Shown here: positions 26,082 through 34,948 of the stretch, piece after piece
Numbering within the stretch: the stretch's first letter is position 1
Layout of the letters: each line of letters opens with the position of its first letter
Assembly (NCBI GenBank): GCA_028281765.1
Contig: JANQJF010000012.1
Location: 1-64,000, forward strand
DNA from: Planctomycetota bacterium
GTDB lineage: Bacteria > Planctomycetota > UBA1135 > UBA2386
Reading direction: 5' to 3'
Length of the DNA stretch: 64,000 nt
Program-made: the position numbers and the translations under genes
The notes under the pieces: generated by a model
Seen by the model: only the letters and a program-made list of their open reading frames with translations
What the model was told of the DNA's origin: nothing
Databases searched by the model: none

Positions 26082-28430
26082 ATGCGTTCTGACAGTGCCG
26101 CGCCCGCTATCGGGCCCTTCGTGCTCAGCCTGACCGCCGGCCTCCTCGTCTGCAGCTCGCTCCTCGCACAGGAGCGTGGCGGTCGAGGTCGCGGTTTCCG
26201 GCCACCACCCCCACCGGTCCTCGTCGCGCTCGACACGGACAAGGACGGCTCGCTGTCCAAGACGGAGATCGAGAACGCCAAGACCACGCTCGCCACGCTC
26301 GACGAGAACGAAGACGGCGAACTCGCCGGCGACGAGATCGCTCCGTCCTTCTTCGGACGCCGCCCTCCGCCGGGAATGATGTCGATGCTGCCGATCATGA
26401 AGGCGCTCGACGTCGACTCCGACGAGATCCTCTCGAAGGACGAACTCGACAGCGCCGTCGACTCGCTGTGGACGCTCGACAAGGACGAGGACGGCACGCT
26501 CGCGGAGAGCGAACTGATGCCGAGCTTCGGACGTGGCGGTCGCGGGCCCGGGGGCTTCGGCCGCCGCGCGAGCGGTCCAATGCTCGAACCGGCCGCCGTA
26601 AAGATCGAGGACGGCGCCGCGACGATTCCGGATCGCAAGACGTTTCAAACGCTCTCGTATCGGGGCACCGAGGTGCTGATCGACACGCATCTCAAGGACC
26701 TCGAGTTCGTCAAGTTCCACCTGCAGACCTACGACGACGCGGAGCCCAAGCTCTACTTCATCAACACGAACACGCACCGCGCACACATGATGTTCATGGC
26801 CGCGGCAGGCATTCCGCGCGGTGGGTCGGAGCAGATGAAGGGCGTCTTGATCTACCGACCGATGCTCAAGTCGCCGAGCGGTCAGACTGGTCTCTTCACG
26901 TTCGAGTTCGAGCCCACCGACGCGTACGCCTACGACATGGTCCAGCTGTGCCACGACCATCTCGTCAAGTTTGCCCCGATGTTGAAGGGCAACCTGGCCT
27001 ACCACCCGCTACCACGGGCGATGGACCAGTACGAAGACGACAAGGAACAGTACGAAAAAGCCGGCCTGCCGGTCTTCCTCCCCGACGACCTCTACGGCGA
27101 CATCGTCTACCTACCGCTGAACCCCTCGGTCGGGTTCGGGCGCCTCCGCATCATACAGCCCGATGAGCGACCGTCGCCCCGTGACGTCGTGATCTACGAC
27201 GCACTCCCCAACGAGATGCCTCGCGTCGCCGGCATTCTAACCGGAGTCCGGCAGACCCCGCTGTCTCACGTCAATCTGCGCGCAGTGCAAGACGGCGTGC
27301 CGAACGCCTTCGTGGATGGCGCCTCGCAGCGCCCCGAAGTACAAGCGCTCGTGGGCAAGTACGTCCGCTACTCGGTCGGAAAGGACGGCTACGACCTACG
27401 CGAAGCGACGTACGGCGAAGTCGAGAAGCACTTCGCGTCGATGCGCCCCAAGCAGCGGCAGGTGCCCGAACGCGACCTCTCCGTCACGACGATCCGCACA
27501 CTCGACGACGTGGAGTTCTCGGACTTCACGAGCGTCGGCGTCAAGGCCGCCAATCTCGCAACGCTGCGCCGCGTCTCCGACCTCGCGGAAGGCGTCGTGC
27601 CGGACGGACACGCGGTGCCGTTCTACTTCTACGACGCGTTCATGAAGCACAACCGGCTCTACGCGGCGGCACGCGCGATGGTCGCCGAGCCCGAATTCCG
27701 GCAAGACGCGGACGCGCGCGAGCAGGCCCTGCGCAAGTTCCGCAAGAAACTGCGCCGCGCGGAGATGCCGGAGTCGCTCCGGACCGCGCTCGGCACGTTG
27801 CAACGATCGTTCGGCGACCGCTCGATGCGCTGCCGCTCCAGCACCAACAACGAAGACCTCCCGGGCTTCAGCGGCGCCGGCCTCTACGACTCGTTCACTC
27901 ACCGTCCGGACGAGGGCCACCTCGAGAAGTCGATCAAGCAGGTCTTCGCCAGCCTGTGGAACTTTCGCGCGTTCGAGGAGCGCGAGTTCTACCGCATCGA
28001 TCACTTCGCGACCGCGATGGGCGTGCTGATCCATACGAACTACTCTGACGAAGTCGCGAACGGCGTGGCGGTCACCGACGACATCGTCTACCAGACTCCG
28101 GACGCGCGTCGCTACTACGTCAACGTGCAGGTCGGCGAAGACCTGGTCACGAACCCCGAGGACGCGTCGATCCCCGAGGAGATCCTGCTCCACACGCGCA
28201 CCGCGAGCCGGGACGTGCTCGTGCGCTCGTCGAACCGCGTCGCGACGGGCGAGCGGGTTCTGAACGAGGACCACCTCGATGAGCTTCGCAGCCATCTGCG
28301 CTCGATCCATCGCAAGTTCCGCAAGCTCTACGGCAAGAAGCTACGCGACCAGTTCGCGATCGAAATCGAGTTCAAGATCACGGCGAAGGGTGAACTCGCG
28401 ATCAAGCAAGCACGACCGTGGGTCTACTGA
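26082..28430 (+). CDS. Exported EF-hand protein with PEP-synthase/water-dikinase-like domains
   Basis: 782 residues from the ATG at 26082 (GAGGA 3 nt upstream). It has a signal peptide (IGPFVLSLTAGLLVCSSLLAQ), then four EF-hand loops at about 50-145 (DTDKDGSLS, DENEDGELA, DVDSDEILS, DKDEDGTLA). A unique middle domain (170-330) follows, then a phosphohistidine swivel-like block TPLSHVNLRA (about 390-400) and a C-terminal PPDK/PEP-synthase N-type ATP-grasp domain (RCRSSTNNEDLPGFSGAGLYDS; GVLIHTNY). The order swivel-then-ATP-grasp is that of alpha-glucan water dikinases, not PEP synthase. Such enzymes need ATP, so a signal peptide is puzzling. The substrate is unknown; a polysaccharide or envelope target is a guess. 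Confidence 0.82.
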   Translation: MRSDSAAPAIGPFVLSLTAGLLVCSSLLAQERGGRGRGFRPPPPPVLVALDTDKDGSLSKTEIENAKTTLATLDENEDGELAGDEIAPSFFGRRPPPGMMSMLPIMKALDVDSDEILSKDELDSAVDSLWTLDKDEDGTLAESELMPSFGRGGRGPGGFGRRASGPMLEPAAVKIEDGAATIPDRKTFQTLSYRGTEVLIDTHLKDLEFVKFHLQTYDDAEPKLYFINTNTHRAHMMFMAAAGIPRGGSEQMKGVLIYRPMLKSPSGQTGLFTFEFEPTDAYAYDMVQLCHDHLVKFAPMLKGNLAYHPLPRAMDQYEDDKEQYEKAGLPVFLPDDLYGDIVYLPLNPSVGFGRLRIIQPDERPSPRDVVIYDALPNEMPRVAGILTGVRQTPLSHVNLRAVQDGVPNAFVDGASQRPEVQALVGKYVRYSVGKDGYDLREATYGEVEKHFASMRPKQRQVPERDLSVTTIRTLDDVEFSDFTSVGVKAANLATLRRVSDLAEGVVPDGHAVPFYFYDAFMKHNRLYAAARAMVAEPEFRQDADAREQALRKFRKKLRRAEMPESLRTALGTLQRSFGDRSMRCRSSTNNEDLPGFSGAGLYDSFTHRPDEGHLEKSIKQVFASLWNFRAFEEREFYRIDHFATAMGVLIHTNYSDEVANGVAVTDDIVYQTPDARRYYVNVQVGEDLVTNPEDASIPEEILLHTRTASRDVLVRSSNRVATGERVLNEDHLDELRSHLRSIHRKFRKLYGKKLRDQFAIEIEFKITAKGELAIKQARPWVY

Positions 28431-28446
28431 TCGCGCGTGCTGGACG

Positions 28447-30576
28447 TCACTCGCTCGCGCGCGTAGCGAGAGCCGACTGCAGCACCTGCAGCAGCCGAGC
28501 ACGGCCAAATGGTTTCTGCACGAACGCGTCGATTCCCGGCACAGGCCCCTCGGTGCTGTAGCCGCTGAACACGACGACGGATAGGTCGTCACGATCGGCG
28601 CGCAGCCGCTGCGCGAGCGCGGCGCCGCTCATCCCGGACGGCATCACCATGTCCGTGAGCAACAGGTCGATGCGGCCGTGCTCCTGCTCCCAGATCTCGA
28701 GCGCGGCCGGTCCGGAGTTCGCTTCGAACACCTCGAGACCTGCACCGCGCATGATGCTCGCTGTCAACCGACGCACCGACTCTTCGTCCTCGACCAAGAG
28801 CACGACGCCTGACAGAGCGCCCTGCACATCGAAGTGCTCGGCGTTGGAGTAGCCGTTCTCCGAAGTGCTCGCTCGCAACGGCAAGAACGCGCGCGCGACC
28901 GTGCCGTCGCCGAGTGCGCTCTCGATGTCGAGCCACCCATCGTGATCCTTGAGAATGCCGAACGCAGTCGACAGGCCGAGGCCGGATCCTTCGCCGACTT
29001 CTTTCGTGGTGAAGAACGGCTCGAACACGCGCTGCAGATCATCGGGCGAAATCCCGACGCCCTGATCCCGAACCTCGACGCACGCGTACGGACCCGGTTC
29101 GGCTTCGGCATGCCTAGCGGCAGCGTCGGTGTCGACCTCGACAAAGCGAACTGAGACCGTCAAGCGGCCCCCGTTGGGCATCGCGTCCTGCGCATTGACC
29201 ACCAGATTGGTCACGACCTGCTCGATCATGCCAGCGTCGGCGTAGACGGGTAGCTTGCGATCCGCCGGTTCGAACACGAGATCGACCTTCTCCGGGACGA
29301 TGCGACGCAGCATGCAGAGCAGTTCCTCCACGAGCAAGGCGACGTCGAAGTCCGACGCAGCCATGCTTTGTCGCCCGCCGAACAGCAACAGCTGTCGAGT
29401 GAGGTCCGCGGCGCGCTCGGCCGCGTTCGTGATCGGCACGACCATTTCGGTGACGCTCTCGTCACCCGCGTGGTCGTAGACGATCGTCGACGCCTGCACC
29501 TGGATCACAGTCAGTAGATTGTTGAAGTCGTGCGCCACGCCTGCGGCGAGCTGACCGATCGACTCGAGTTTCTGCAGTTGTCGAACCTGCACTTCGAGCG
29601 CGCGGCTGTCGCTGACGTCGCGCACCTGCATCAAGATCGAGTCGATCGCGGAGTCCTCGCCCCGGATCGGTGCCAGGTGCACGGCTGCATGGACGATCTC
29701 TCCGTCGGGGCGCAGCAGCTGCTCGTCCGACTCGAACGCGTCGAACTCGTCCGCGAGCAGCGATCCGTACCGCGCCGCCATCGCCGATACCGTCTCGGGA
29801 CGCCCGAACTCGTCGAGCGAACAACCGATCAACTCCCCTTCGCCGCGACCGAGCAACGTGCACAAGGTCTCATTGACCCGCTCGAAGTAGCCGTCCGTGG
29901 ACAGCAGCGCCATCCCGTGGGGCGACTCGTCGAAGATCGTCCGGAAGCGACGGCGACTGGCCTCAAACTCGCGATCCGCGGCAGAGATCACCGCTTGGAC
30001 GTCCGTCGGCTCCTCCCGTCGCGTCTCGAGCAACGCCACGACCTGGCGACCCAGCGCTTTGAGAACGTCCCGTGCGCTGTCGCTGAGCTTGTGCGGCCGA
30101 TCGTCGAGCACGGCAAGAGTGCCGATCGCGCAAGCGTCGGAACAGATCAGCGGCACACTCGCGTAGAACCGAAGGTGGGGCTCGCCCGTCACGAGGGGGT
30201 TTTTTGCGAACCGCAGATCGAGAGCCGCATCGGGCACCTCGAACACGTCGGTCCCCATGATCGCGTGCGCACAGAAGGCGACGTCGCGCGGTGTTTCTGC
30301 AACGCCGACCCCAACTCGAGCCTTGAACCACTGTCGGCTCTCGTCGACGAGCGTGACGATCGCCATCGACGTGCCACACACTCGCCGAGCGATCTCGACG
30401 AGGTCGTCGAAAACCCTCTCGGGCAGGGTATCGAGCACGCGTAGCGCGCGCAAAGACGCGAGCCGTTGCGTCTCGTTGGCTGGTACGGGAGACGAAGCCA
30501 AAGGGGGGGACCGCTCTTCTCCGGCCGACGATTCGGCAATCCCCGCCCATTGTCGACCCGACCGAGGCCCGCGCAA
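28447..30576 (-). CDS. Hybrid histidine kinase (GAF-PAS-HisKA-HATPase-REC)
   Basis: 709 residues from the ATG at 30576; the true start may be slightly later. Order: GAF domain (about 40-185; FCAHAIMGTDVFEVPDA is typical), PAS domain (about 205-330; GYFERVNETLCTLLGRGEGEL), HisKA with H-box GVAHDFNNLLTVI (about 350), HATPase (DQGVGISPDD, GSGLGLSTAFG) and a C-terminal receiver (LLVEDEESVR; acceptor Asp in LLTDMVMP; KPFG). No transmembrane segment is visible, so it is a soluble sensor. The H-box type is common among orphan hybrid kinases. No output regulator is adjacent. It is divergent from the renalase-like gene. Confidence 0.93.
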   Translation of the reverse strand: MRGPRSGRQWAGIAESSAGEERSPPLASSPVPANETQRLASLRALRVLDTLPERVFDDLVEIARRVCGTSMAIVTLVDESRQWFKARVGVGVAETPRDVAFCAHAIMGTDVFEVPDAALDLRFAKNPLVTGEPHLRFYASVPLICSDACAIGTLAVLDDRPHKLSDSARDVLKALGRQVVALLETRREEPTDVQAVISAADREFEASRRRFRTIFDESPHGMALLSTDGYFERVNETLCTLLGRGEGELIGCSLDEFGRPETVSAMAARYGSLLADEFDAFESDEQLLRPDGEIVHAAVHLAPIRGEDSAIDSILMQVRDVSDSRALEVQVRQLQKLESIGQLAAGVAHDFNNLLTVIQVQASTIVYDHAGDESVTEMVVPITNAAERAADLTRQLLLFGGRQSMAASDFDVALLVEELLCMLRRIVPEKVDLVFEPADRKLPVYADAGMIEQVVTNLVVNAQDAMPNGGRLTVSVRFVEVDTDAAARHAEAEPGPYACVEVRDQGVGISPDDLQRVFEPFFTTKEVGEGSGLGLSTAFGILKDHDGWLDIESALGDGTVARAFLPLRASTSENGYSNAEHFDVQGALSGVVLLVEDEESVRRLTASIMRGAGLEVFEANSGPAALEIWEQEHGRIDLLLTDMVMPSGMSGAALAQRLRADRDDLSVVVFSGYSTEGPVPGIDAFVQKPFGRARLLQVLQSALATRASE

Positions 30577-30653
30577 GGTGCGGGCGGTCGAAAAGCCCGA
30601 ACCCCGGCCCTGAGTCCTGCATCCACCGGCCCTCGCCGGGCGAACCCGCCTCT

Positions 30654-31694
30654 ATGAGGCGAAACAGCGCACATCCCCACCGGGTCGCTGTCATCGGTGC
30701 CGGCATGTCCGGCCTCACGTGCGCCACGCGGCTGCGCGACGCCGGGTTCCACGTGCACGTCTTCGACAAGTCTCGCGGGACCGGCGGACGGCTGTCGACG
30801 CGGCGGGCCGAACGCACGTCCTTCGACCACGGCGCTCAATACTTCACCGTCCGGGATCCCGAGTTCGCGTCGCAGGTCGCCAGATGGGAGCGGGACGGCG
30901 TGGTCGGCGCATGGTCGGGACGGATCGCCAACCTCGAAGCAGGCATCGAGAAGCCGTGCTCGAAGGACAGCCGCCGACTCGTCGGCGTGCCAGGGATGAG
31001 TTCGCTGGCCCGCCACCTGGCAACCGGGTTGACGGTCACGACGGAGTTCCGCGTCACGCGCCTAGTGCGCACGTTCGAGGACTGGACTCTGGTAGCAGCG
31101 GACGGCTCGCGCGCCTATGGCTTCGACACGGTCGTGCTCGCAGCTCCCGCGCCCCAGACCGCGGAGATCGCGCGGGCCGTGGCCCCCCACCTCGCCGACG
31201 CAGCGCACGCGGTCTCGTTCGCACCGTGCCTCGCCTCGATGCTCGAATACGACAGCGCGCTCGACTTCCCGTTCGACGCGGCGTTTGTCGAGAACTCTCC
31301 GCTGTCCTGGATCGCACGCAACTCGTCCAAGCCGGGCCGCAGCGCGCGCGAATCCTGGGTGCTCCACGCCTCGCCAGAGTGGTCCGAGCGACACTTCGAG
31401 GATGACCCCGCCGAAGTGCAGGCCGCGATGGCCACGGCGTTTGCCACAGCCGTCGGACGCGAGCTGCCGCCGGCGGTCGCCGCGCAGTTCCACCGCTGGA
31501 AGTTCGCGCTGCCGCTGAATCCGATCGCGACCAGCTATCTCTACGATCCGAACCTCCAGATCGCCGCGTGCGGAGACTGGTGCGCGGGACCACGCGTCGA
31601 AGGCGCATTCCTCAGCGGAGCCGCACTCGCGGACCGCCTGCTCGAGACGTCGCATCGATCGAGCACGGCGGACGTTCGCGAGTTCGCGTCATGA
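30654..31694 (+). CDS. FAD-dependent oxidoreductase, renalase-like
   Basis: 346 residues. The dinucleotide-binding GxGxxG motif is at about 15-20 ([16 protein letters not shown]) followed by [16 protein letters not shown], the hallmark of the renalase/amine-oxidase-like group. FDHGAQYFT, then C-terminal [22 protein letters not shown], complete the FAD site. Bacterial renalases oxidise mis-reduced 2- and 6-dihydro-NAD(P) forms back to NAD(P). A role in cofactor repair is therefore likely but the residues were not checked beyond family level. The stop overlaps the DUF2256 start (ATGA). A short palindrome GCCTC-TAT-GAGGC (30648-30660) covers the start codon. Confidence 0.88.
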   Translation: MRRNSAHPHRVAVIGAGMSGLTCATRLRDAGFHVHVFDKSRGTGGRLSTRRAERTSFDHGAQYFTVRDPEFASQVARWERDGVVGAWSGRIANLEAGIEKPCSKDSRRLVGVPGMSSLARHLATGLTVTTEFRVTRLVRTFEDWTLVAADGSRAYGFDTVVLAAPAPQTAEIARAVAPHLADAAHAVSFAPCLASMLEYDSALDFPFDAAFVENSPLSWIARNSSKPGRSARESWVLHASPEWSERHFEDDPAEVQAAMATAFATAVGRELPPAVAAQFHRWKFALPLNPIATSYLYDPNLQIAACGDWCAGPRVEGAFLSGAALADRLLETSHRSSTADVREFAS

Positions 31695-31858
31695 GTGGAA
31701 CGCGCGCCCCCAAACCAACTAAAGTCTGCGTCGTCTGCCTGCGCCCGTTCGAGTGGCGCAAGAAGTGGGAACGCTGCTGGTCTTCCGTGAAATACTGCAG
31801 CAAGCGTTGCAGCCAACAACGCCGCCCGCTGCGCCGCCGGGATCGCAGGAGCTCCTGA
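31691..31858 (+). CDS. DUF2256 zinc-knuckle-like small protein
   Basis: 55 residues starting at the ATGA overlap with the renalase-like gene. The whole pattern is that of DUF2256: K-x-C-x2[15 protein letters not shown] followed by VKYCSKRC. Four cysteines (CVVC, YCSKRC) suggest a single zinc site. Function is unknown. Members often sit beside or fused to photolyase/cryptochrome-like genes and FAD oxidoreductases, which matches this context. Basic C-terminal tail [10 protein letters not shown]. Confidence 0.85.
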   Translation: MSGTRAPKPTKVCVVCLRPFEWRKKWERCWSSVKYCSKRCSQQRRPLRRRDRRSS

Positions 31859-31860
31859 CC

Positions 31861-32355
31861 ATGGACATGTCCGTAGTAGACCAATACTTCGAACTCGCGC
31901 TCGATCTGACCGAGCGCAAGCGCAACGACCTGCTGCGAAAGCTCGATCAGGACCAGCCACAGGTCGCGTCCGAGCTGCGCCGCCTGCTGACCAACTCGAA
32001 CAAGAACGTCGACTTCGCGTGCCAATCCGGCGCGTCGACGAATCGTGGAGGCAAGCTCGACACGCTGCACCACGTCGCGATCCGCGTCGATCACATCGCG
32101 ACTGCGGTCGCTTGGTATCGCGGTAAGTTCGCATGCGAGATCGAGTATCACGACGCGACGTGGGCGATGCTGCGCTTCTCGAATTTCCGGCTCGCGCTCG
32201 TGCTGCCCGGCGAGCATCCGCCACACGTCGCGGTGTGCTCCGAGGAAGCAGCCGTGTTCGGCGAGCTGAAGACGCACCGAGACGGTAGCCGCTCGACGTA
32301 TCTCGAAGACCCTTGGGGCAACGCCGTCGAAGTCATCGACTCGGCGAGCCTGTAA
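31861..32355 (+). CDS. VOC-fold (glyoxalase/bleomycin-resistance) protein with N-terminal helical extension
   Basis: 164 residues, ATG at 31861, two nt after the DUF2256 stop with AGGAGC upstream, so it is third in the renalase operon. Residues about 63-164 are one VOC unit: LHHVAIRVDHIATAVAWYRGKF, MLRFSNFRLALVLPG, and YLEDPWGNAVEVID with the second metal-ligand region. Residues 1-45 (VVDQYFELALDLTERKRNDLLRKL) resemble the short helical leader found in front of planctomycete Ser/Thr kinases. Substrate unknown. Confidence 0.85.
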   Translation: MDMSVVDQYFELALDLTERKRNDLLRKLDQDQPQVASELRRLLTNSNKNVDFACQSGASTNRGGKLDTLHHVAIRVDHIATAVAWYRGKFACEIEYHDATWAMLRFSNFRLALVLPGEHPPHVAVCSEEAAVFGELKTHRDGSRSTYLEDPWGNAVEVIDSASL

Positions 32356-32393
32356 GGACTCCAAGAGCCCTTGGCTCGTCGAAAGGCCGCGAC

Positions 32394-33515
32394 TCAGTCA
32401 GAGGGCAACAGCACCCACATGTCGGGAAGACCGACGTTGCAGTGCACCGCCCGCGACAAGAACCCGAAGCACGCCCAGCTCAAGAAGAGCGAGGTGCGGG
32501 CGAGATGCCACGGCCACATCACGGTCTTCGTGTCGACGGACGCCAGGTTGTCGAGCCGGTGGTCGAGCGCTGGGATCGGATGAAATACGGTCTCGATCCA
32601 CGCCCCCCGACGCAGTTCGTCGTGCTGGAGGTCGTGCACCTGTCGGATCGCCGTCGCGAGGGTCTGACGGCCGAGTCGATTCTCGTTGGCCGTACTCTGG
32701 TCGATTGCGTAGACGGCCCGGCGGCTCGGCGTCGGGAGAGCGAGGAGACCGACGAACGTCCAGAGCCCGAGCCCGAGGGCGAGCGTCAGCAGTCCGCCCG
32801 CAGTCGTGACGTCGGCGCCGGGCACGAGTAGCGCCGTGCAGACGAACCCACCCAGGTTCCACAGCACCGCCGCACCGATCCCGAACGCCCGAGCGCGTTT
32901 GGTCACCGCGTGACGTCGACGCGTCAGGATCGCCTGCAGGTTCCACGGCGAGAGTCGCTGGCGCCAGTGCGCTGGAATCACGATCGATTCCCCGCCGGGA
33001 GGCCCCACGACGCCGCCGGTGAAACCGGGATCGGCGGACATGTAGCGCCGGACCGACACGCCGCCCCGTCCGGACACAGGCTCACCGCCTTCGTCCCGCA
33101 GCCCCGCGACGACTCGCGCGAGCGGCGCCTGGAGGACGACGAGCGCGACCATGCACAAGCCGAACGCCGCGCCGGCACCGGGGAGTCCACCCGCACGCCC
33201 GGCGCTCAGCACACCGGCCAGGCACACGCCCATGACACCCGCCTGCACGCTCACCGCGCGGGCCCAGCGCCCGGCGAAGTCACCCGCGGTGTCGCACCGC
33301 AGACCGTAAGCCCGCGGCAGGAAGTAACCACCGAGCCAATCGAACGGAGCGCTGACGATCACGTAGAGCGCGATCGCCGTCGAGATCACCTCAAAGTCTC
33401 CGAGATCTCGAGACCACGCCACCGGCAGGCCCAGCGCGAGAGCGAGAGTCGCAAGGACCACGAATGTTCCTACGCCGCTCACGCCGAGCAAGAGTCGTGC
33501 CTTCGGATAGCTCAT
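32394..33515 (-). CDS. Multi-pass membrane protein of unknown function
   Basis: 373 residues from the ATG at 33515, which has AAGGAG 9 nt upstream. About seven hydrophobic helices: GVGTFVVLATLALALGL, VISTAIALYVIVSAPFDWLGGYFL, VMGVCLAGVLSA, GLCMVALVVLQAP, IGAAVLWNLGGFVCTALL, LTLALGLGLWTFVGLLAL, TSLFLSWACFGFLSRAV. Between them is a soluble stretch with HDLQHDELRRG and HPIPALDHRLDNL, Arg/His rich. No protease or transporter motif was found. It converges with the VOC gene. Confidence 0.75.
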   Translation of the reverse strand: MSYPKARLLLGVSGVGTFVVLATLALALGLPVAWSRDLGDFEVISTAIALYVIVSAPFDWLGGYFLPRAYGLRCDTAGDFAGRWARAVSVQAGVMGVCLAGVLSAGRAGGLPGAGAAFGLCMVALVVLQAPLARVVAGLRDEGGEPVSGRGGVSVRRYMSADPGFTGGVVGPPGGESIVIPAHWRQRLSPWNLQAILTRRRHAVTKRARAFGIGAAVLWNLGGFVCTALLVPGADVTTAGGLLTLALGLGLWTFVGLLALPTPSRRAVYAIDQSTANENRLGRQTLATAIRQVHDLQHDELRRGAWIETVFHPIPALDHRLDNLASVDTKTVMWPWHLARTSLFLSWACFGFLSRAVHCNVGLPDMWVLLPSD

Positions 33516-33768
33516 CGTCGGCTCCTTCGCCTTCCCACTCGGCGCGGATGCGCGGTTCCGGGCCGTGGACGCCCGAGATTGCGGCACGACAGCGAATGCG
33601 GAACGCGCCGCCGGGAGATTCGAATGAACGACTGCATCTGTTCGGAAGTGACCTGCGAACTGCCGGTTATGGGGCGAGTGCTGCCACGCCTACGTGACTC
33701 TCGTGCCTGTTTGGGCCAGCACTCACCCTGTCTACAACCCCCACCTCGCCGCGCATCGGCGATTCACT

Positions 33769-34401
33769 ATGACACTGCTCGAGCCAACACTGTCTCGCTC
33801 CACCAAGACTCAGACCGAATTGACCGGACGCCCTGCGCGGCCGTCGCAAGAAGAAGCCGAAGCCGCGGTGCGCACGCTCCTCGCGTGGGCCGGTGACGAT
33901 CCGGACCGCGAGGGCCTTCTCGAAACGCCGGGTCGAGTCACCCGCGCCTACGGCGAGTTCTTCGCCGGCTACGGTCAAGACCCCGAGGCGTATCTCGCGA
34001 AGACGTTCGAAGACGTCGCTGGCTACGACGAGATGGTTACTTTGCGCGACATCCCGCTCCACTCGTTCTGCGAGCACCACATGGTTCCGTTCGTCGGCAA
34101 GGCGCATGTCGCGTACCTGCCGGACCAGCGCGTCGTGGGGTTGAGCAAGATCGGGCGCGTCGTAGACCTGTATGCACGCCGCCTGCAGATCCAAGAGAAG
34201 CTGACCGCTCAGATCGCCGCCGCGATCGAGTCGATTCTCCAGCCGAAGGGCGTTGCTGTCGTTATCGAGGCTACGCACCAGTGCATGACCGCACGCGGCG
34301 TGCGCAAGCCCGGCACCGTCACGGTCACGAGCCGCATGCTCGGTCGCTTCCGCGACAACGACTCCACCCGCCGCGAGTTTCTCGCGATGATTCGCGACTG
34401 A
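33769..34401 (+). CDS. folE: GTP cyclohydrolase I
   Basis: 210 residues from the ATG at 33769. GTP cyclohydrolase I makes 7,8-dihydroneopterin triphosphate from GTP, first step of folate and other pterin pathways. Signature blocks: [28 protein letters not shown] with zinc ligands Cys and His, [22 protein letters not shown], and [15 protein letters not shown] with the second zinc Cys. It is cytoplasmic and decameric in the family. Only 4 bp separate it from the PTPS-like gene, so the two products probably act in sequence. Confidence 0.97.
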   Translation: MTLLEPTLSRSTKTQTELTGRPARPSQEEAEAAVRTLLAWAGDDPDREGLLETPGRVTRAYGEFFAGYGQDPEAYLAKTFEDVAGYDEMVTLRDIPLHSFCEHHMVPFVGKAHVAYLPDQRVVGLSKIGRVVDLYARRLQIQEKLTAQIAAAIESILQPKGVAVVIEATHQCMTARGVRKPGTVTVTSRMLGRFRDNDSTRREFLAMIRD

Positions 34402-34405
34402 GCCC

Positions 34406-34948
34406 ATGAGCACGCTCGAAGACCACTCCGCGACGGCGTCCGCCGCGAAACCGATTCAGGATGTCTCCTGGTCGGTCCGAATCGCGAAGGAGTATCACAA
34501 GTTCAGCGCCGCGCACTTCATGATCTTCGACGACGGCACGGCCGAACGATTGCACGGCCACAACTACCGCGTCGAAGTCGAGCTGCACGCTACGGAGGAG
34601 CAGGGCGGCGTCGTGATCGACTTTCACGTCGTCAAGAACGCACTGCGACACGTGCTCGAGCGACTCGACGAGCGCATGCTTCTCCCGCGGCTGCATCCGG
34701 AGGTCCGCATCCAGGAAGAGAACGGCGAAGTCGAATTCCGCTACGACGACCGACGCTACGTGATGCCGACCGCCGACGTCGTGGTTCTGCCGATCACGAA
34801 CTCGAGTTCCGAACAGCTCGCAAAGTGGATCGCCCTCGAGCTGCTCGCCGCCCTTCGCGAATCCGGCAACGCCGACTTGCTCGAGCGAGTGCAAGTCAGC
34901 GTTGAAGAAACGCCGGGGCAGCGCGGGGCAGTGTCGCTAGGTCTGTAG
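34406..34948 (+). CDS. 6-pyruvoyl-tetrahydropterin synthase homologue, PTPS-III type
   Basis: 180 residues. The zinc-binding histidines are in KFSAAHFMIF and LHGHNY. The catalytic Cys of PTPS-I and QueD is absent; instead the motif is E-R-L-H-G-H, that is ExxHGH, the PTPS-III signature. PTPS-III proteins cleave the dihydroneopterin side chain to give 6-hydroxymethyl-dihydropterin and so replace dihydroneopterin aldolase (FolB). Sitting 4 bp after folE supports a folate role rather than queuosine. An insert with HPEVRIQEENGEVEFRYDDRRYVMP is longer than usual. Its end overlaps purK by 12 bp (convergent). Confidence 0.88.
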   Translation: MSTLEDHSATASAAKPIQDVSWSVRIAKEYHKFSAAHFMIFDDGTAERLHGHNYRVEVELHATEEQGGVVIDFHVVKNALRHVLERLDERMLLPRLHPEVRIQEENGEVEFRYDDRRYVMPTADVVVLPITNSSSEQLAKWIALELLAALRESGNADLLERVQVSVEETPGQRGAVSLGL

